A stretch of 64,000 nucleotides of DNA, taken from contig CM037880.1 in the NCBI GenBank assembly GCA_021292165.1, forward strand, positions 210,318,942 through 210,382,941. The letters run 5' to 3'. Positions within the stretch are counted from its first letter, which is position 1, and the number at the start of each line of letters is the position of its first letter. Under the pieces are notes generated by a model. It did no database searches, was not told the origin of the DNA, and was given only the letters and a program-made list of their open reading frames with translations. Positions 1 through 10,180 of this stretch are shown here, piece after piece. Position numbers and translations under genes: made by a program. This stretch comes from Shinisaurus crocodilurus. Its lineage: Eukaryota > Chordata > Lepidosauria > Squamata > Shinisauridae.

Positions 1-845
1 TCCCTTATGTTCCTCCTCCCCCTTGGTGGAGCTACAAACTGGCGAGGATGCTACCTCCTGTGTCCCCCCCCCCCTTTGCTAGAGAGAAATTGATGATATA
101 TTGCAGCATGTGGACCTTTCTGTGGACACCCTGTGAAATGCTCTGACTAAAAAGGTCCATCAAGGGACATCTCTGCTACCCTTCCATGAAAAGGTTACAA
201 AACCCCCCCACAAACTTACAATTTCTTGTAAACTTTCCAAATTCCTGGTTCATTTATAACATGTCCTTGAGTACGGGTTCCCAGGAGAAAAAAGATAGAT
301 GATAATGATACAACTACTAATAATATGAATAGTTAGATGTCACTTCATTTTAATTTATCCTCAGCAGTTACATTTGAGTTCTATAAACACCTTGGATCTT
401 ACAGAGCTGCACTGGGGAGTGGGGAGAAAAGGTGCCAGAGATTTTCTTAAGCCAGCGTGAGCCAGATTTCTTTCTAATTTAAGAGTCTTTTCTGGGGATG
501 AGCTGTCATTTCAGTGTAAATATGGTAGAGACTTTAAACTCCTTAGAAAGGGGGATATTGCTGTGAAGGCGCTCGCTCTCCATCCACAAATAATCGCTCG
601 CAGAAGCGTCACATTTCTCTGCGACACTGCTAAATTCAAGCTACCATTAACGTATGAGGCAAGCAGCTTGCAGAGTCTTTAATATGGCCGGAGAGAGCCA
701 TGCTCTAACCAGATCAATAGCTGAAACAATGGATCTGCATAGGAAAGTCTATATATCTGGAAATATTTGTTTGTGTCCAGAATACAAATGGACAGGTTAA
801 AATGGAAAAGAGCCCAATCGAGTTTTACACAATCCTATAAAATAG
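1..845. other. Unique sequence, no gene recognised
   Basis: No open reading frame of note and no repeat family recognised. The part at about 470-780 is less AT-rich than its flanks, has several CpGs, and shows no repeat signature. It could be a conserved noncoding element, but this is inference only. Confidence 0.4.
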
Positions 846-981
846 CAGCCTTCCCCAAACTGGTGCCTTCCAGATGTTTTGGAGTTCAACTCCCATCAGA
901 CCCAGCCAGCAAGGTCAATGGTCCGGAATGCTGGGAGTTGTAGTCCAAAACATCTGGAGGGCACTAAGTTGAACAAGGCTG
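846..981. mobile_element. Palindromic MITE, hAT-like
   Basis: The ends are CAGCCTT and AAGGCTG. The two halves are inverted copies: a left arm containing CCAGATGTTTTGGA and AACTCCCA, and a right arm containing TGGGAGTTGTAGTCC and ACATCTGGAGG. Related palindromes lie at 45748-45842 and 57114-57245. No clear target-site duplication is readable here. Confidence 0.7.
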
Positions 982-999
982 ATATATACTGTGTAATTC

Positions 1000-1088
1000 A
1001 GGCTGTGGTCCTATGCACACTTACCAGGGAGTAAGTCCCATTGAACTTATTAGGGCTTACTTACTACTGACTGAGTAGGATTGCACTT
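1000..1088. mobile_element. Short palindromic MITE remnant (AGTAAGTCCCATTGAA type)
   Basis: It opens with GTGGTCCTATGCACAC, has GGGAGTAAGTCCCATTGAA in the middle, and closes with GAGTAGGATTGCACTT, a partial inverted match to the opening. Similar pieces occur near 10085, 27470 and 32505. It is degraded, and the superfamily is uncertain. Confidence 0.55.
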
Positions 1089-1092
1089 TTAG

Positions 1093-2219
1093 TAGCAGCA
1101 TCACGATGGAATGAATGTAAGATTGAAAAAAATGAGGTGCCAAGAAAAATGGACAGATCCTCCATCCCTTAACATACAGAACACACACTTCAGGCCTAAA
1201 AGAAAGACACCTGTTACAGTTCTAGCTACATGGTTCCCTATCCCTAGGGTAGTTTAAAGGATCAGAAAATTATATATGTGACAAGGGCAGATGTAGATCC
1301 AATCACCTAGCATGTCTCCCTCCCTCTCTGGCTAACTGCCTCCTTCCTAAGAGACAAGTCCCAATTGCTAGCGGAGCTGCATTCTTTCGCTGGATTCTGT
1401 GAAGGAGGAGGGTTCTGTGTCTTGCCCATCACCTCCTCAGGGCCAGCTTTTAAGCCTGCCAGATCATTTTGTTACTGGAGACAACAAAGCATGTGTGTAG
1501 TGGGAGTCGGGGAAGATGGCGAGAGGAGTACAGGAGTGTTGTGCAGAGTTCTGCCTCTATGTTCTAGGTTTGCTTTAAAGCTACTGCGCTGTGCTATCAG
1601 CAGACGGCCTTGACTACTTGGCTGCTTGCCAGCCTGATGCAATGAAGAGCAACTTACCAGCGCGTGACCTGGCTGCTGGCCAGAAGGATGACACTGCAAA
1701 CAGCACAGGTGCTAGCAGTTAAGCACAAGATCTGCAACCCAAGAAGCTTGGTGCTATTTAAGACGAGCAAGTGCAGACGGAGAGGGTGGTGGTGTGGTGG
1801 TCGTTAGTGGTGTTTGGTCGGTTGCATGTGGAGTACTGAAGAACTGGAAGGAGAGAGGAGGAGCAGAGGACGCTGTGCAGAGAGCCCTGTAGAAGCCCAA
1901 TGCAGAGAGCCAATACCCAGGCAGAGAGCTGCTGGACCTAGCATTCGGGTTGGTTGAACAATGACAGTGCAACTAAGGGGTGGGATTTCCACCAGGGAAC
2001 TGGGAGGATAGCATTGTTGTACTTCAGGCTCAACTCTTTACAATAAAAATGTTTGGCTTTGACTTCCTGGAGGAGTATTTATTATGGTCAGAATTAAATC
2101 CCTCAAAAAACCTTTGCCAATCCCTTTTGGGGATCCTGTGGCAAAACAATGTGGAGGACAGTAATGATGGAGGCAAAAATGAATTCAAAAGCAAGGGCAC
2201 ATTCTGAGGCTGCAGTGCT
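1093..2219. other. Unique sequence, no gene recognised
   Basis: Short open frames occur on both strands (for example 1365-1613 plus and 1472-1699 minus). They overlap each other antisense and show no recognisable domain, so I do not call them genes. Confidence 0.45.
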
Positions 2220-2509
2220 AAATGCACTTGCATTTTCATGCAAATGTGCCTAATTTCACACTTTCAAGCCAATACATAAAAGAAAACTCTGTTGTCCTTC
2301 TGAATTTGCACATCTCCGAATTTTGCAATGGAGTTCTCCAACTAAAAAAAAAAAAAAGCATACAAAAATGCATATACTACGGATATGTCCAAAATACCTT
2401 ATATTAGGAAAATTGCTTGCAAAATGTGTATATTATGCAAATATGTTTACAAAAATGTGCATATTAGGAGAACTGTGCACAATAATGCTTATGAATTTTC
2501 ATGTGGGTG

Positions 2510-2549
<40 letters not shown>

Positions 2550-2655
2550 TCAAAATTTGGGATGCACTAAACTTGAGACTGGAGAAATTCTCCAAGGTAG
2601 AGATAAACTGAATTTAAGATTGGGAAACTGAGAGAAAGTGAATTGTCCATCCCTA
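2220..2655. repeat. AT-rich interspersed repeat (family F1)
   Basis: An AT-rich unit with landmarks AATTTCACACTTTCAA, GCAATGGAGTTCTCC and repeated TATTAGGA, ending in CATCCCTA. The same landmarks in the same order occur at 18918-19320 and 29727-30953. It contains a (TTA)n run at 2511-2549. The CATCCCTA end suggests a hAT-like nonautonomous element. Confidence 0.65.
2511..2549. repeat. (TTA)n microsatellite
   Basis: About 13 uninterrupted TTA units, inside an AT-rich interspersed repeat. Confidence 0.95.
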
Positions 2656-3059
2656 AGAATGGGTGAGAATGCATGTGGGTTCACACTTTTATGCAAGAAT
2701 ACCCAGTTCACATCTCCTGAGGCTGAGCATGGAAGAGAACACATCTCATTAATGGATTCCATACATTCCCGAGGCATGCACTAAGGATGTTCTGGAAGTG
2801 GCGTGGGCTGGGGGGGTGGGATGCGTAGAGATAATATATACAATCTGCTCACAGCAATGGTGGCAGTAGGAGGGAATGTCTGATAGACTGGGGAGAGGAC
2901 TTCCAGTAGGTTTGCCTTCCCCTGCCTCCCCTTCCTTTGCTAACACCACCTTTCAGGTGAGCAGAGACAGGAGCCCCATGATGCCATGGTTTGATGATAC
3001 CTGGCATTTTGTATCTGCCATTGTGAGGCCAATATAGTCAGCCTTGAAATCTGATCGCA
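2656..3059. other. Unique sequence, no gene recognised
   Basis: No domain-bearing reading frame and no recognised repeat. Confidence 0.4.
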
Positions 3060-3130
3060 TTATTATAAACCACGTTGAGAATCGTTGTGGTGATAAAATG
3101 TTGTAAAACGAAATAAATCCCATTCTATTT
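3060..3130 (+). mobile_element. LINE 3' tail fragment (L2/CR1-like)
   Basis: It contains ATAAACCACGTTGAGAATCG followed by an AAATAAATCC tail. This resembles the 3' ends of L2-like LINEs and their SINEs. It is short, so the family is tentative. Confidence 0.45.
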
Positions 3131-3234
3131 ATTTGCACCTCCGTGGTCCCAGCTGGCCTGGAACTGGGGGTGTCACTATAGCTTCATTGAGTGTGTGACC
3201 ATTTTGGTCCTGTTGTTCTTATTAGCTTAGATGG

Positions 3235-3400
3235 TTTTAAAGGAGGGATTGGACAACTCTAAAAGTCAACAGCGACATTTTGAATTGGGCCTGGCAATGG
3301 ACTGGAAGCCAGTGCAGCTGATGACGCACTGGTGCCACATGATTATATTGACCAGTCTCAATGAGTAGCCTATCAGCTCTATTTAAAGTGAAATTTCTGA
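3235..3400 (-). mobile_element. LINE fragment (CR1/L2 clade), minus strand
   Basis: The segment with TTTTGAATTGGGCCTGG and GGAAGCCAGTGCAGCT matches the corresponding part of the LINEs at 9298-9957 and 18094-18872. There it encodes the region just after the reverse transcriptase palm. It is degraded. Confidence 0.6.
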
Positions 3401-3500
3401 ACCAGTTTTAAAGGTAGCCCTAAGTAAAATGCATGGCAGTAACCTAACATACTAATCATGACACCATGAGCTAGTGGCTCCAATGTCAGTGGGGTGGTGT

Positions 3501-3519
3501 AATAATAATAATAATAATA

Positions 3520-3553
<34 letters not shown>
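3501..3553. repeat. (AAT)n(ATT)n microsatellite
   Basis: A run of AAT units turns directly into ATT units, making a small palindrome. It abuts the 3' end of a LINE fragment, so it probably grew from the LINE tail. Confidence 0.95.
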
Positions 3554-3555
<2 letters not shown>

Positions 3556-3990
3556 CGCCTCTCCATCTAGATCGAGGCGGGGAACAGCAGAAATATATAA
3601 AATACATAAACTAAACAACACAATACATACTATTAAAACATCTTAAAACATCTTAAAGGCATCCTAAAATTCCGCCGGATAGGCCTGCCAGAAGAGATCA
3701 GTCTTTACGGCTTTTTTAAATTCCAAAAGACTGGCAAGTTGACGAGTCTCCTCCAGCAGGCCATTCCATAATCTGGGAGCAGCAGAAGAAAAGGTCCTCT
3801 GGGTAATACTTGTCAGCCTAGTTTTGGCTGACTGAAGTAGATTCTTCCCAGAGGACCTGAGTGTGCGGGGCGGATTGTATGGGAGAAGGCGATCCCGTAG
3901 GTAGCCTGGACCCAAACCATGTAGGGCTTTAAAGGTAATAACCAACACTTTATACTTTGCCCGGAACCACTCTGGGTCATACTTGTCACT
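3554..3990 (-). pseudogene. CR1/L2-clade LINE, 3' end with reverse transcriptase C-terminal remnant
   Basis: The minus strand encodes about 95 residues at 3664-3948 with the order VITFKALHGLGPGYL, an RTFSSAAPRLWN block, then LEFKKAVKTDLF. This is the typical C-terminus of CR1/L2-type ORF2 (LTFKALHG...YL, then FSVAAPxLWNSLP, then FKxxLKTWLF). The element is 5'-truncated: upstream it continues only to about 3990, and no palm motif remains. The 3' end abuts the ATT microsatellite. It is not a host gene. Confidence 0.8.
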
Positions 3991-4928
3991 TTTAAGGAGC
4001 TATCCATGGTTCTGAACCTATGTTGGGGATAGGGAATAGGGTTCAGCACCATGAATAGCTCCTTTACAGTTCAGACTAAAACCCAGAGCATTTACACTGT
4101 CCCACTGACATTGGGGCATCCAGCCTCCACTGATGATGCCACACTGGCTCTCTCTAGTGCAGTAGCATTTCCCAGAAGTTATTGTAGGTTTCCTGCTACT
4201 ATTACTCATCATATCACTCACTCTGCAAGCCTTTATTCATTCATGGTTTTCTGGAGTTCCCAGCCTGGACCCTCGCAATTCCTTATTTGGATCTTCAGTT
4301 CCTTACCTCTTGATTTCACTTGCTTAAGCAGTTCCTGCTGGATACACATATAGTCTTAATCTAACATATGAGTGACAAGCTGTGGTTTACCTTAGGTCTT
4401 GATCCTGTCACAACTTAAGCTACCAGCTCAGCAGTTTGCCACAGCATCTTTTCTTTCCAGCTGTGATTTGCTATGAAAATAACAGCTTTCAGGTGCTGCA
4501 AACAAGGGAGTCACAGCAGGCAAAATTGCAAGTTTGGAAGGCTCCTATTGTGCAGTGTTGTTGCTGGACTACACCTGATGAGCAGTTGTGCATGCAGGAA
4601 ACATCACTGGAGGCCCAGCATTCAGAGACAAAGGGTAGGATTCATTTCCATCTCCCCCAAGAAATTGCAGAAAGATAGCGGGCCAAAGCACTTAATATAA
4701 TTGCAATGTCATTCTGTTCACTGTGTGGTCCCTAACTGGGTGGGAAGAATAAAAAGTAAATATTTTTGCAATTTAAGAGTCGGTCTAGCTAGCACACCAA
4801 ACTTTCTAGTTTGTACTACTGTCACAGTCTTTTGTATTTCCTGTCTTGAAAAAAAAGGATCATGATTGCTTGTAAGGCAACCTTCAGGTTCAGGGCAAGC
4901 ATTATAGTCTGTTAAGTTCTTGCAGAAG
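3991..4928. other. Unique sequence, no gene recognised
   Basis: Open frames such as 4051-4353 plus (100 codons) have no recognisable domain or repeat match. I see no splice-bounded conserved exon. Confidence 0.4.
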
Positions 4929-5028
4929 TTCATAGAATCATAGGATAGTAGAGTTGGAAGGGGCCTATAAGGCCAACGAGTCCAACCCCCTGCTCAATGC
5001 AGGAATAAGTTGGACATTTGATGTGTGT
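4929..5028 (-). mobile_element. CR1 3' end, minus strand
   Basis: It starts with CATAGAATCATAGGATAG, the reverse complement of the CR1 terminal octamer repeat. It continues with AGAGTTGGAAGGGGCCTA and AGTCCAACCCCCTGC. It is 5'-truncated to about 100 bp, and the hAT element at 5037 lies immediately beside it. Confidence 0.9.
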
Positions 5029-5036
5029 GCAAGCAA
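5029..5036. repeat. 8-bp target-site duplication, left
   Basis: GCAAGCAA immediately precedes the CAGGGATG end of the hAT element. The identical 8-mer follows the other end at 5811-5818. Confidence 0.95.
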
Positions 5037-5810
5037 CAGGGATGGGGACTCGGACTCGAGGACTCGACTCGTGAGTCGGACTGAGTCCCCCCTCTGACTC
5101 GAGTCTGACTCGAGTCCCAATATTTTTAATGGGACTCGAGACTCGACTCGGGACTCGAGACCAAGGACTCTTCAACATCCCTGGGCTGTGCCAGAAGGAG
5201 TGGAGAGGAGCGCGATCACCGAAGAGCGCATGGAAGTGAGGCGTACTGCTGCTCGGCCACTATGGACAGCTACCAGGAGCACAGCCCCAACAATGTGTTG
5301 AGATTTATTTTGATTGATGTGTTGTTGTGGGGGGTTAGGGTTAGGGTCAGACATTTTGGGTTTGGCTGCCTCTGCCTGCCTGTTTGGGGTTCCCAGCCTC
5401 CTCTGCCTGCCTGGTCTCTTCTTGACCAGTTCAACAGTTGAATTGTCCAAGACAAAGGGCACTGCCTGCCTGCTTTGGAGTTCCCTGCCTCCTCTGCCTT
5501 CCTGGTTGTTTTGGGTTTGTCTGCCTGGTCTGTTCTTGCCAAAATCAGTTGCAGCAGAGTTCTGAAATAAAAAGGCACACTTGTGCCTAGAATTTATTTA
5601 AGCCCCACATCTGAAGCAGCCTTATTTTGTTTGGGGAAAACCCCATTGATTTTAATAGGGACTCGTGGAGTCAGTTTTGGGAGTGACTCGGGACTCGGGA
5701 CTCGTGAGTCACCATTTTGGAGCAAGGACTCGGACTCGGACTCGAGACTCGGGTCCAAAGACTCGTGACTCGACTCGTGACTTGAGACCAAGGACTTTTC
5801 AACATCCCTG
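5037..5810 (-). mobile_element. Nonautonomous hAT element with GACTCGAG subterminal arrays (copy 1)
   Basis: The element runs from CAGGGATG to CATCCCTG and is flanked by a perfect 8-bp duplication, GCAAGCAA. Both are hallmarks of the hAT superfamily. The first 150 and last 180 bases are dense in GACTCGAG/CGAGTC motifs in both orientations. It is a reverse-oriented relative of 54726-55722. Compared with that copy it lacks about 250 bp that encode the transposase C-terminus, and carries a short TTAGGG-like stretch at the junction (5331-5347). On the minus strand, 5172-5462 is open for 96 codons but is non-functional as transposase. Confidence 0.93.
5331..5347 (+). repeat. Short telomere-like repeat at a deletion junction
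   Basis: GGGGTTAGGGTTAGGGT (about 2.5 TTAGGG units) sits exactly where copy 1 of the hAT family loses the transposase segment present in copy 2. Confidence 0.8.
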
Positions 5811-5818
5811 GCAAGCAA
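5811..5818. repeat. 8-bp target-site duplication, right
   Basis: GCAAGCAA, identical to 5029-5036. Confidence 0.95.
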
Positions 5819-5829
5819 AACTGGAGCTG

Positions 5830-6000
5830 GTCAAAGTTCTCCAAATTCCACCTTGAAGCTTGTTCCATCTTGTGTCTATATCAGATCATGAGCTTTGTTT
5901 GTTTGTTTTCTTTTCACATGAGCATTTTTGCATGTATCCCCCCCCCCCCCTGTGCGCAAATGTACGCTTCAAGGGTGATTCACCTCTAAAAATTCATGTC
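5830..6000. repeat. Interspersed repeat (family F2), fragment
   Basis: It shares the ordered landmarks TTCTCCAAATTCCA, CTTGAAGCTTGTTC and GAGCTTTG, plus a TTTTCACATGA segment, with 14716-15053 and 59395-60165. It contains a C10 run near 5940. Confidence 0.6.
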
Positions 6001-7196
6001 CTTTCTACGGATCACACCGACACCATACTTCTGATTCTTGGGTTCCAGGATTGTTGAAAATTATTGAAGTTAAGATCTGATTAGTGTAGAGATGGTAATG
6101 GATGTTTATGAATGTCAGTAAAATTCATAGGGACATATACGAGGGACTGAGAACAACCCAAGGAAAGATGTTAAAGTAATGGAAAAAAGAGCACTGAGAG
6201 CTAATGCACACCATCGAAAAAGAAATTACTTCATGCCCAAGGGTTATTTGTCTACCTAGCAATGAGAGCGGCACAACCAGAGAAATGTCAATGTGGAAGA
6301 ACAAGGAAGTGCAGAAAATGAATGAGAGATAAGAAAAACAACAACAACAGGTGAAAGGCCCCATGCTCAATATGTTGCCCAGGATGAAGGGGCCTATAGT
6401 GTGAAATTAGCAGAGCACACACAGACAAGTGATAAGAAAAACTCCAGATGAGGAAACAGACATGAAGACTGCATTTAGAACAGAAGGTGGTGTTTGGTTT
6501 AGTTTTTGTTGTTTTGTTTTTTTGCAACCTCTTAGAAAGTTAAAGCAGAGAGAGAGAGAGACAGACAGACAGACAATGCCAAATAGAACTACTAAGCTAT
6601 AAGAAAGTTTGGGGACATTATATGGAAAGCCACTTTCAAAGTACTGATTTCGTGGGAAATGCATACAAAATGCATATTTTGTGAAGAAACTATGCACTTT
6701 AACCAGAAATTGCCATGTCGTCGTCGTCTTCTTTTTTTAAAGCAGAAAACAGGATGGAACATACTTACAATTAAACACATACAAAAGTCGCATGGACCAG
6801 AATAGACTACTCTGTGTATCTCTAATGTTGATCTCACATAGGATTTGGGGATATGCATTCAGGTCATGTTGAGCGTGTACCATTCTCCAGTACCGTCCCA
6901 TTCTTCCCAGAAGGGTAAAATCTTGAACCATCTCTAACACCACTCCATTTTGTCTAACTGGAACCTTCCATTAATCAGATGAATCAAAATATGGCTGTCA
7001 AAAAGTGACACAGTCTTTGTCAACTAAACATGGACAAGTTAGGCAGTCTTGTCAGCTTATTAATTTTTGACAAATTGCCCCGGAACCTTGATCGACCTTG
7101 TCTGACGGTTTGGTCTTGTGTGAGGAAATTATTACTACTGGTAACACAAGAGCAGATCCAAATGTATTTGTGTGTATATATATATATATATATATA
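6001..7196. other. AT-rich sequence with short simple repeats
   Basis: It holds (GA)n and (GACA)n at about 6548-6575 and a (TA)n run at about 7175-7196. Around 6600-6720 there is weak similarity to the ATGCATAT-rich interspersed repeats. No gene is recognised. Confidence 0.5.
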
Positions 7197-7450
7197 TAGT
7201 CATGCCTTGGATTGAGAGCATATTTCGTTCTGGAAATGTGCTTGTAATCCAAAACACTCTTATATCAAAATGAAATCCTCCCAAAAAAATTTGTACAGAG
7301 ATTTTTAATTTAAGCCGTACTACAGTACTTGTATTGCAAGACGTCGCTTGTATATCAAGTAAAAAAAAAAATTAAATAAATATTTTAAAAATTGCTTGTC
7401 TTGCAAAACGCTCTCAAACCAAGTTACTTGCAATCCAAGGTATTACTGTA
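7197..7450. mobile_element. Tc1/mariner-type MITE (copy 1)
   Basis: The inverted ends read TAGTCATGCCTTGGATTG and CAATCCAAGGTATTACTGTA. It has TA at both ends, no coding capacity, and was inserted into a TA microsatellite. Subterminal blocks TTACAAGCA/TGCTTGTAATCC and GCAAGACAAGC/GCTTGTCTTGC are shared with copies at 12519, 48409 and 50379. Confidence 0.85.
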
Positions 7451-7600
7451 TATATATGCCCTGTCTTTCCAGTCTACTCAAGGCAGCTCACTTAAAAAAA
7501 AAAAAAAGCAGAAAACATTGCTTTAGCCTAAAAGTGCTTTCATGCTTCCTCAATGCTTCAGTGCAGTTCTTGGCTCAAGAAAAGAAAGAAAGAGTTTAAA

Positions 7601-7966
7601 ATGCTGTTACTCATAAATATCTTGGAATGAGAAGAGTTTAGAAATGTGTATGCTTTGTGAGAAAGCATATATTTTAAATGAGAGTTTTTTAAAAAAAATT
7701 AATAGATTAATGCAGAAATAGGATGGAGTGGATTTATGTAACAGAAATAAGGGATGAGCGAGCATTCCTGAGCTTATCCCAAAAGGGGTCAAGGCTTTGG
7801 GACATTCAAGTGAAGGTGTGCAAAGCCCTTGAGGGTGCTCAAAAAAAATGCACACTCTGCTGCCGCTTCCCCCTCCGTCTTCCCTGAGACTTACCTTTGG
7901 GCAAGGGGAATCCAGCGGCACCTGGACTAGATCATTAAGCACCAGGGGCCAAAAGAGATTGTCACT

Positions 7967-7967
<1 letters not shown>
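7601..7967. other. Unique sequence, no gene recognised
   Basis: The minus-strand open frame at 7607-7996 begins in the adjacent CA repeat (its start codons read CVCVCV) and has no recognisable domain. It is rejected as a gene. Confidence 0.5.

Positions 7968-8001
<34 letters not shown>
7968..8001. repeat. (CA)n microsatellite
   Basis: About 16 CA units. Confidence 0.95.
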
Positions 8002-8004
<3 letters not shown>

Positions 8005-8139
8005 CCTTGCCTAGTCCTGACTTGGCCCCTGACCAGGAGACAATGGGGAACCTATGGCAGAGGGCAGAGGATAGGTCAAGTCCCAGACAGTCACAGCATC
8101 AGTGCAATCCAGATCTCAAGGAGAAGCTGTGGTCAAACA

Positions 8140-8344
8140 ATAGTAGTAGTAGGCGATCACTCGTAACCGAGTAAGATTATCTTCCAAAATAAAATAGCGA
8201 TGGGTCCGTTGAGTTGGAAGACGCCTGTGTGTGAAATTGTTTTATGTGGGGAGATCGGTGCACAACGAATCACCACACAAACTTGACAGAGTACGGCAAT
8301 GATCCGATGGCACGGTTACCATGACGATTGGAAGACCATTCCCT
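8140..8344 (-). mobile_element. LINE 3'-end fragment (C2H2-bearing family), minus strand
   Basis: It begins with TAGTAGTAGTAGGCGATCAC and continues through GTAAGATTATCTTCC and AGCGATGGGTCCGT. These match the 3' ends of the LINEs at 24256 and 34712. The part after 8215 has no counterpart there, so this is either another subfamily or a rearranged copy. Confidence 0.6.
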
Positions 8345-8352
8345 GCTGCAGC

Positions 8353-8517
8353 CAGGGCCGGTGCTACCATTAGGCCAACTAGGCAGCTGCCTAGGGCGCA
8401 GAGCTAAAGGGGGCGCCAGAAACACCTTGAAAAACAACAACAGCATTCTCAAGTGGGAAGGGGGGCGCTAAATATCTGATCTTGCCTAGGGCACCAAACT
8501 GCCTTGCACCGGTCCTG
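8353..8517 (+). mobile_element. hAT MITE (CAGGGCCGGTGC family), 165 bp
   Basis: The ends are CAGGGCCGGTGC and GCACCGGTCCTG. It is flanked by a perfect 8-bp duplication, GCTGCAGC (8345-8352 and 8518-8525). The arms contain GCTGCCTAGGGCGC and GCCTAGGGCACC, giving an imperfect palindrome. The same arms occur at 35165-36577 and 43339-43794, where they enclose much longer unrelated interiors. Confidence 0.95.
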
Positions 8518-8525
8518 GCTGCAGC

Positions 8526-8965
8526 CTTCATCCGCCTTCACAGCCGTTGTAATTTGGGTTTAATTATCTTCCGCCTGTTCTGCCGTTGAGGACTTTATGT
8601 TTTATTTATTTATTTTATTTATTATATTTATACCCCGCCTTTTTTCCTGCAAGGAACCCAAGGCGGCTTACATAATCCTCCTCTCCACTTTATCCTCACA
8701 ACAACCTTGTGAGGTAGGTTAGGCTGAGAGTCAGTGACTGGCCCAAAGTCACCCAGTGAGTTTCATGGCTGAGCGGGGACTAGAACCCGGATCTCCCGAG
8801 TCCCAGTCCAACACTCTGCCACAGATGCCACACTGGCTCTCAGTGTGTCTGGATCCTCTCCCTGGACCTTACCGCCATGGGTAACCTACTGGGAGTACAT
8901 AGCTCCCGGCGGCATTGCTCATATGGTTCATCGGAACACGCAAGCCCACTCACCGCTTCGTCCAG
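8526..8965 (+). mobile_element. LINE fragment (C2H2-bearing family), plus strand, split by a SINE
   Basis: 8532-8599 is the reverse complement of about 25095-25165, and 8842-8965 of about 24965-25085. Shared words include CACAGCCGTTGTAATTT, TTAATTATCTTCCGCCTG and CTGGGAGTACATAGCTCC. The SINE at 8600-8841 sits between the two parts. Confidence 0.75.
8600..8841 (-). mobile_element. tRNA-headed SINE (family A), minus strand
   Basis: The left end is the TTTATTTA tail and ATACCCCGCCTT. The right end is the tRNA-like head, reading on the minus strand GAGCCAGTGTGGCATC and then the B-box-like GGTTCTAGTCCC. At least eight copies of this family lie in the window, most of them in minus orientation. The head-plus-LINE-tail layout fits the squamate 'Sauria' type SINEs; that name is inference. 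Confidence 0.9.
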
Positions 8966-9297
8966 TAGGCACAGTCCAATGGCAGAGCTGTTATGCAAAG
9001 CCAAGGGCTAACAGAGTTGAGCAGTAGGCATGTTTCCAGGAGCAAGGTAGCAGCTGGGATTCACAGGTCAGTAGCGCAGGTGGACAGTCAGGGTAAGAAA
9101 CAGGATCAAGGAGCTGCTCTGCACAGAACGGAGAACCCTGTGTTATTATTCCAGGAACTAACATGCACCCGATGATCTGGGAGCTTATGTAGACCCTGCC
9201 AGGGGCCAGCACCAGCTAATTGACCAACCTTCACTGCTTACACCTGAGGTGTCCTTTACTCCTGAGGAGTCCCTTGCTTACTCCCACAGAGCCTGAT
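8966..9297. other. Unique sequence, no gene recognised
   Basis: No recognisable domain or repeat family. Overlapping antisense open frames are uninformative. Confidence 0.4.
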
Positions 9298-9957
9298 TAT
9301 TATTTATTTATTTATTTCTTATATTTATTATAATCACCCATCTTGCCGGCCACCCGGCCACCCTGGGCGATGTACAATTAAAACAATACAATAAAATATG
9401 ATAATTAAAACAGTATTAAAAAATCTTTAAAATCCTAGCCCACCCCTTATTCCAGCCTGAACAGCCATGTTTTTAATGCACGGCGGAAGCTCATCACGGA
9501 GGGGGCATGGCGAAGATCACTAGGGAGGGAGTTCCATAATGTGGGGGCCGCCACAGGGAAGGCCCTCTTCCTAGTCCCCACCAGCCTGGCTGCTCTGGCT
9601 GATGGGATAAGGAGAAGGCCGTCTGTGGCAGATCTTGTTGAGCGGCCTACTTGATGTTACTGGAGGCGCTCCTTGAGAACTGGGCTGGAGCCGTGTAGGG
9701 TTTTAAAGGTCAAAACCAACACCTTGAATTTGGCTCGGCAAGCAACTGGTAGCCAGTGCAACTCCTTAAGCACTGGCGTGATGTGATCACGCCGGCGGCT
9801 GCCCTTAATCAGGCGAGCCGCCGCGTTCTGTACCAGCTGTAGCTTCCGAACCGTCTTCCAGGGTAACCCCACGTAGAGCGCATTACAGTAGTCTAGGCGA
9901 GAGGAGACCAAGGCATGAACCACTGATGGGAGCAGATGATTAGGAAGGTAGGGCCTT
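9298..9957 (-). pseudogene. CR1/L2-clade LINE, 5'-truncated, reverse transcriptase C-terminus
   Basis: The minus strand encodes a run beginning RPYLPNHLLPSVVHALVSSR, followed by the YCNALYVGLP, QNAAARL, ITPVLKELHWLPV and LVLTFKTLHGSSPV blocks typical of the CR1/L2 reverse-transcriptase thumb and C-terminus. The frame breaks before the end at about 9657. The 3' end carries CACCCGGCCACCCTGGG and a TTTA-rich tail. It is highly similar in order and wording to 18094-18872, so both come from one family. No host function. Confidence 0.9.
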
Positions 9958-10082
9958 GATGCACATGCTCCATAGAAGGTTGGCTGCCTATGCCTGAAGC
10001 TTCTGGTATCAGTGCTCCCTGGGGCTGGGAAATAATTTTGGTTCCTTATTCTGAGTATGCTTGCATAGGGTTGCACACACTA

Positions 10083-10180
10083 CTACAGCACAATCCTATA
10101 ACATCTCTATTCAGATGTAAGCCTCATCGTGTTCAATGGGCCTTACGCCCTGGTAAGCATCTGCATAGGATTTGCAGCTT
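10083..10180. mobile_element. Short palindromic MITE remnant
   Basis: ACAATCCTATAAC opens it and GCATAGGATTTGC closes it as an inverted match. The middle resembles the 1000-1088 family (CAATGGGCCTTACGCC). It is degraded. Confidence 0.5.

Noticed and set aside
5331..5347. Interstitial telomere array
   Set aside because: Only about 2.5 units. It is reported as a breakpoint feature, not as a telomeric repeat array.
7607..7996. 129-codon minus-strand frame with a CVCVCV start
   Set aside because: Its start codons lie in the CA microsatellite and the rest has no domain match.
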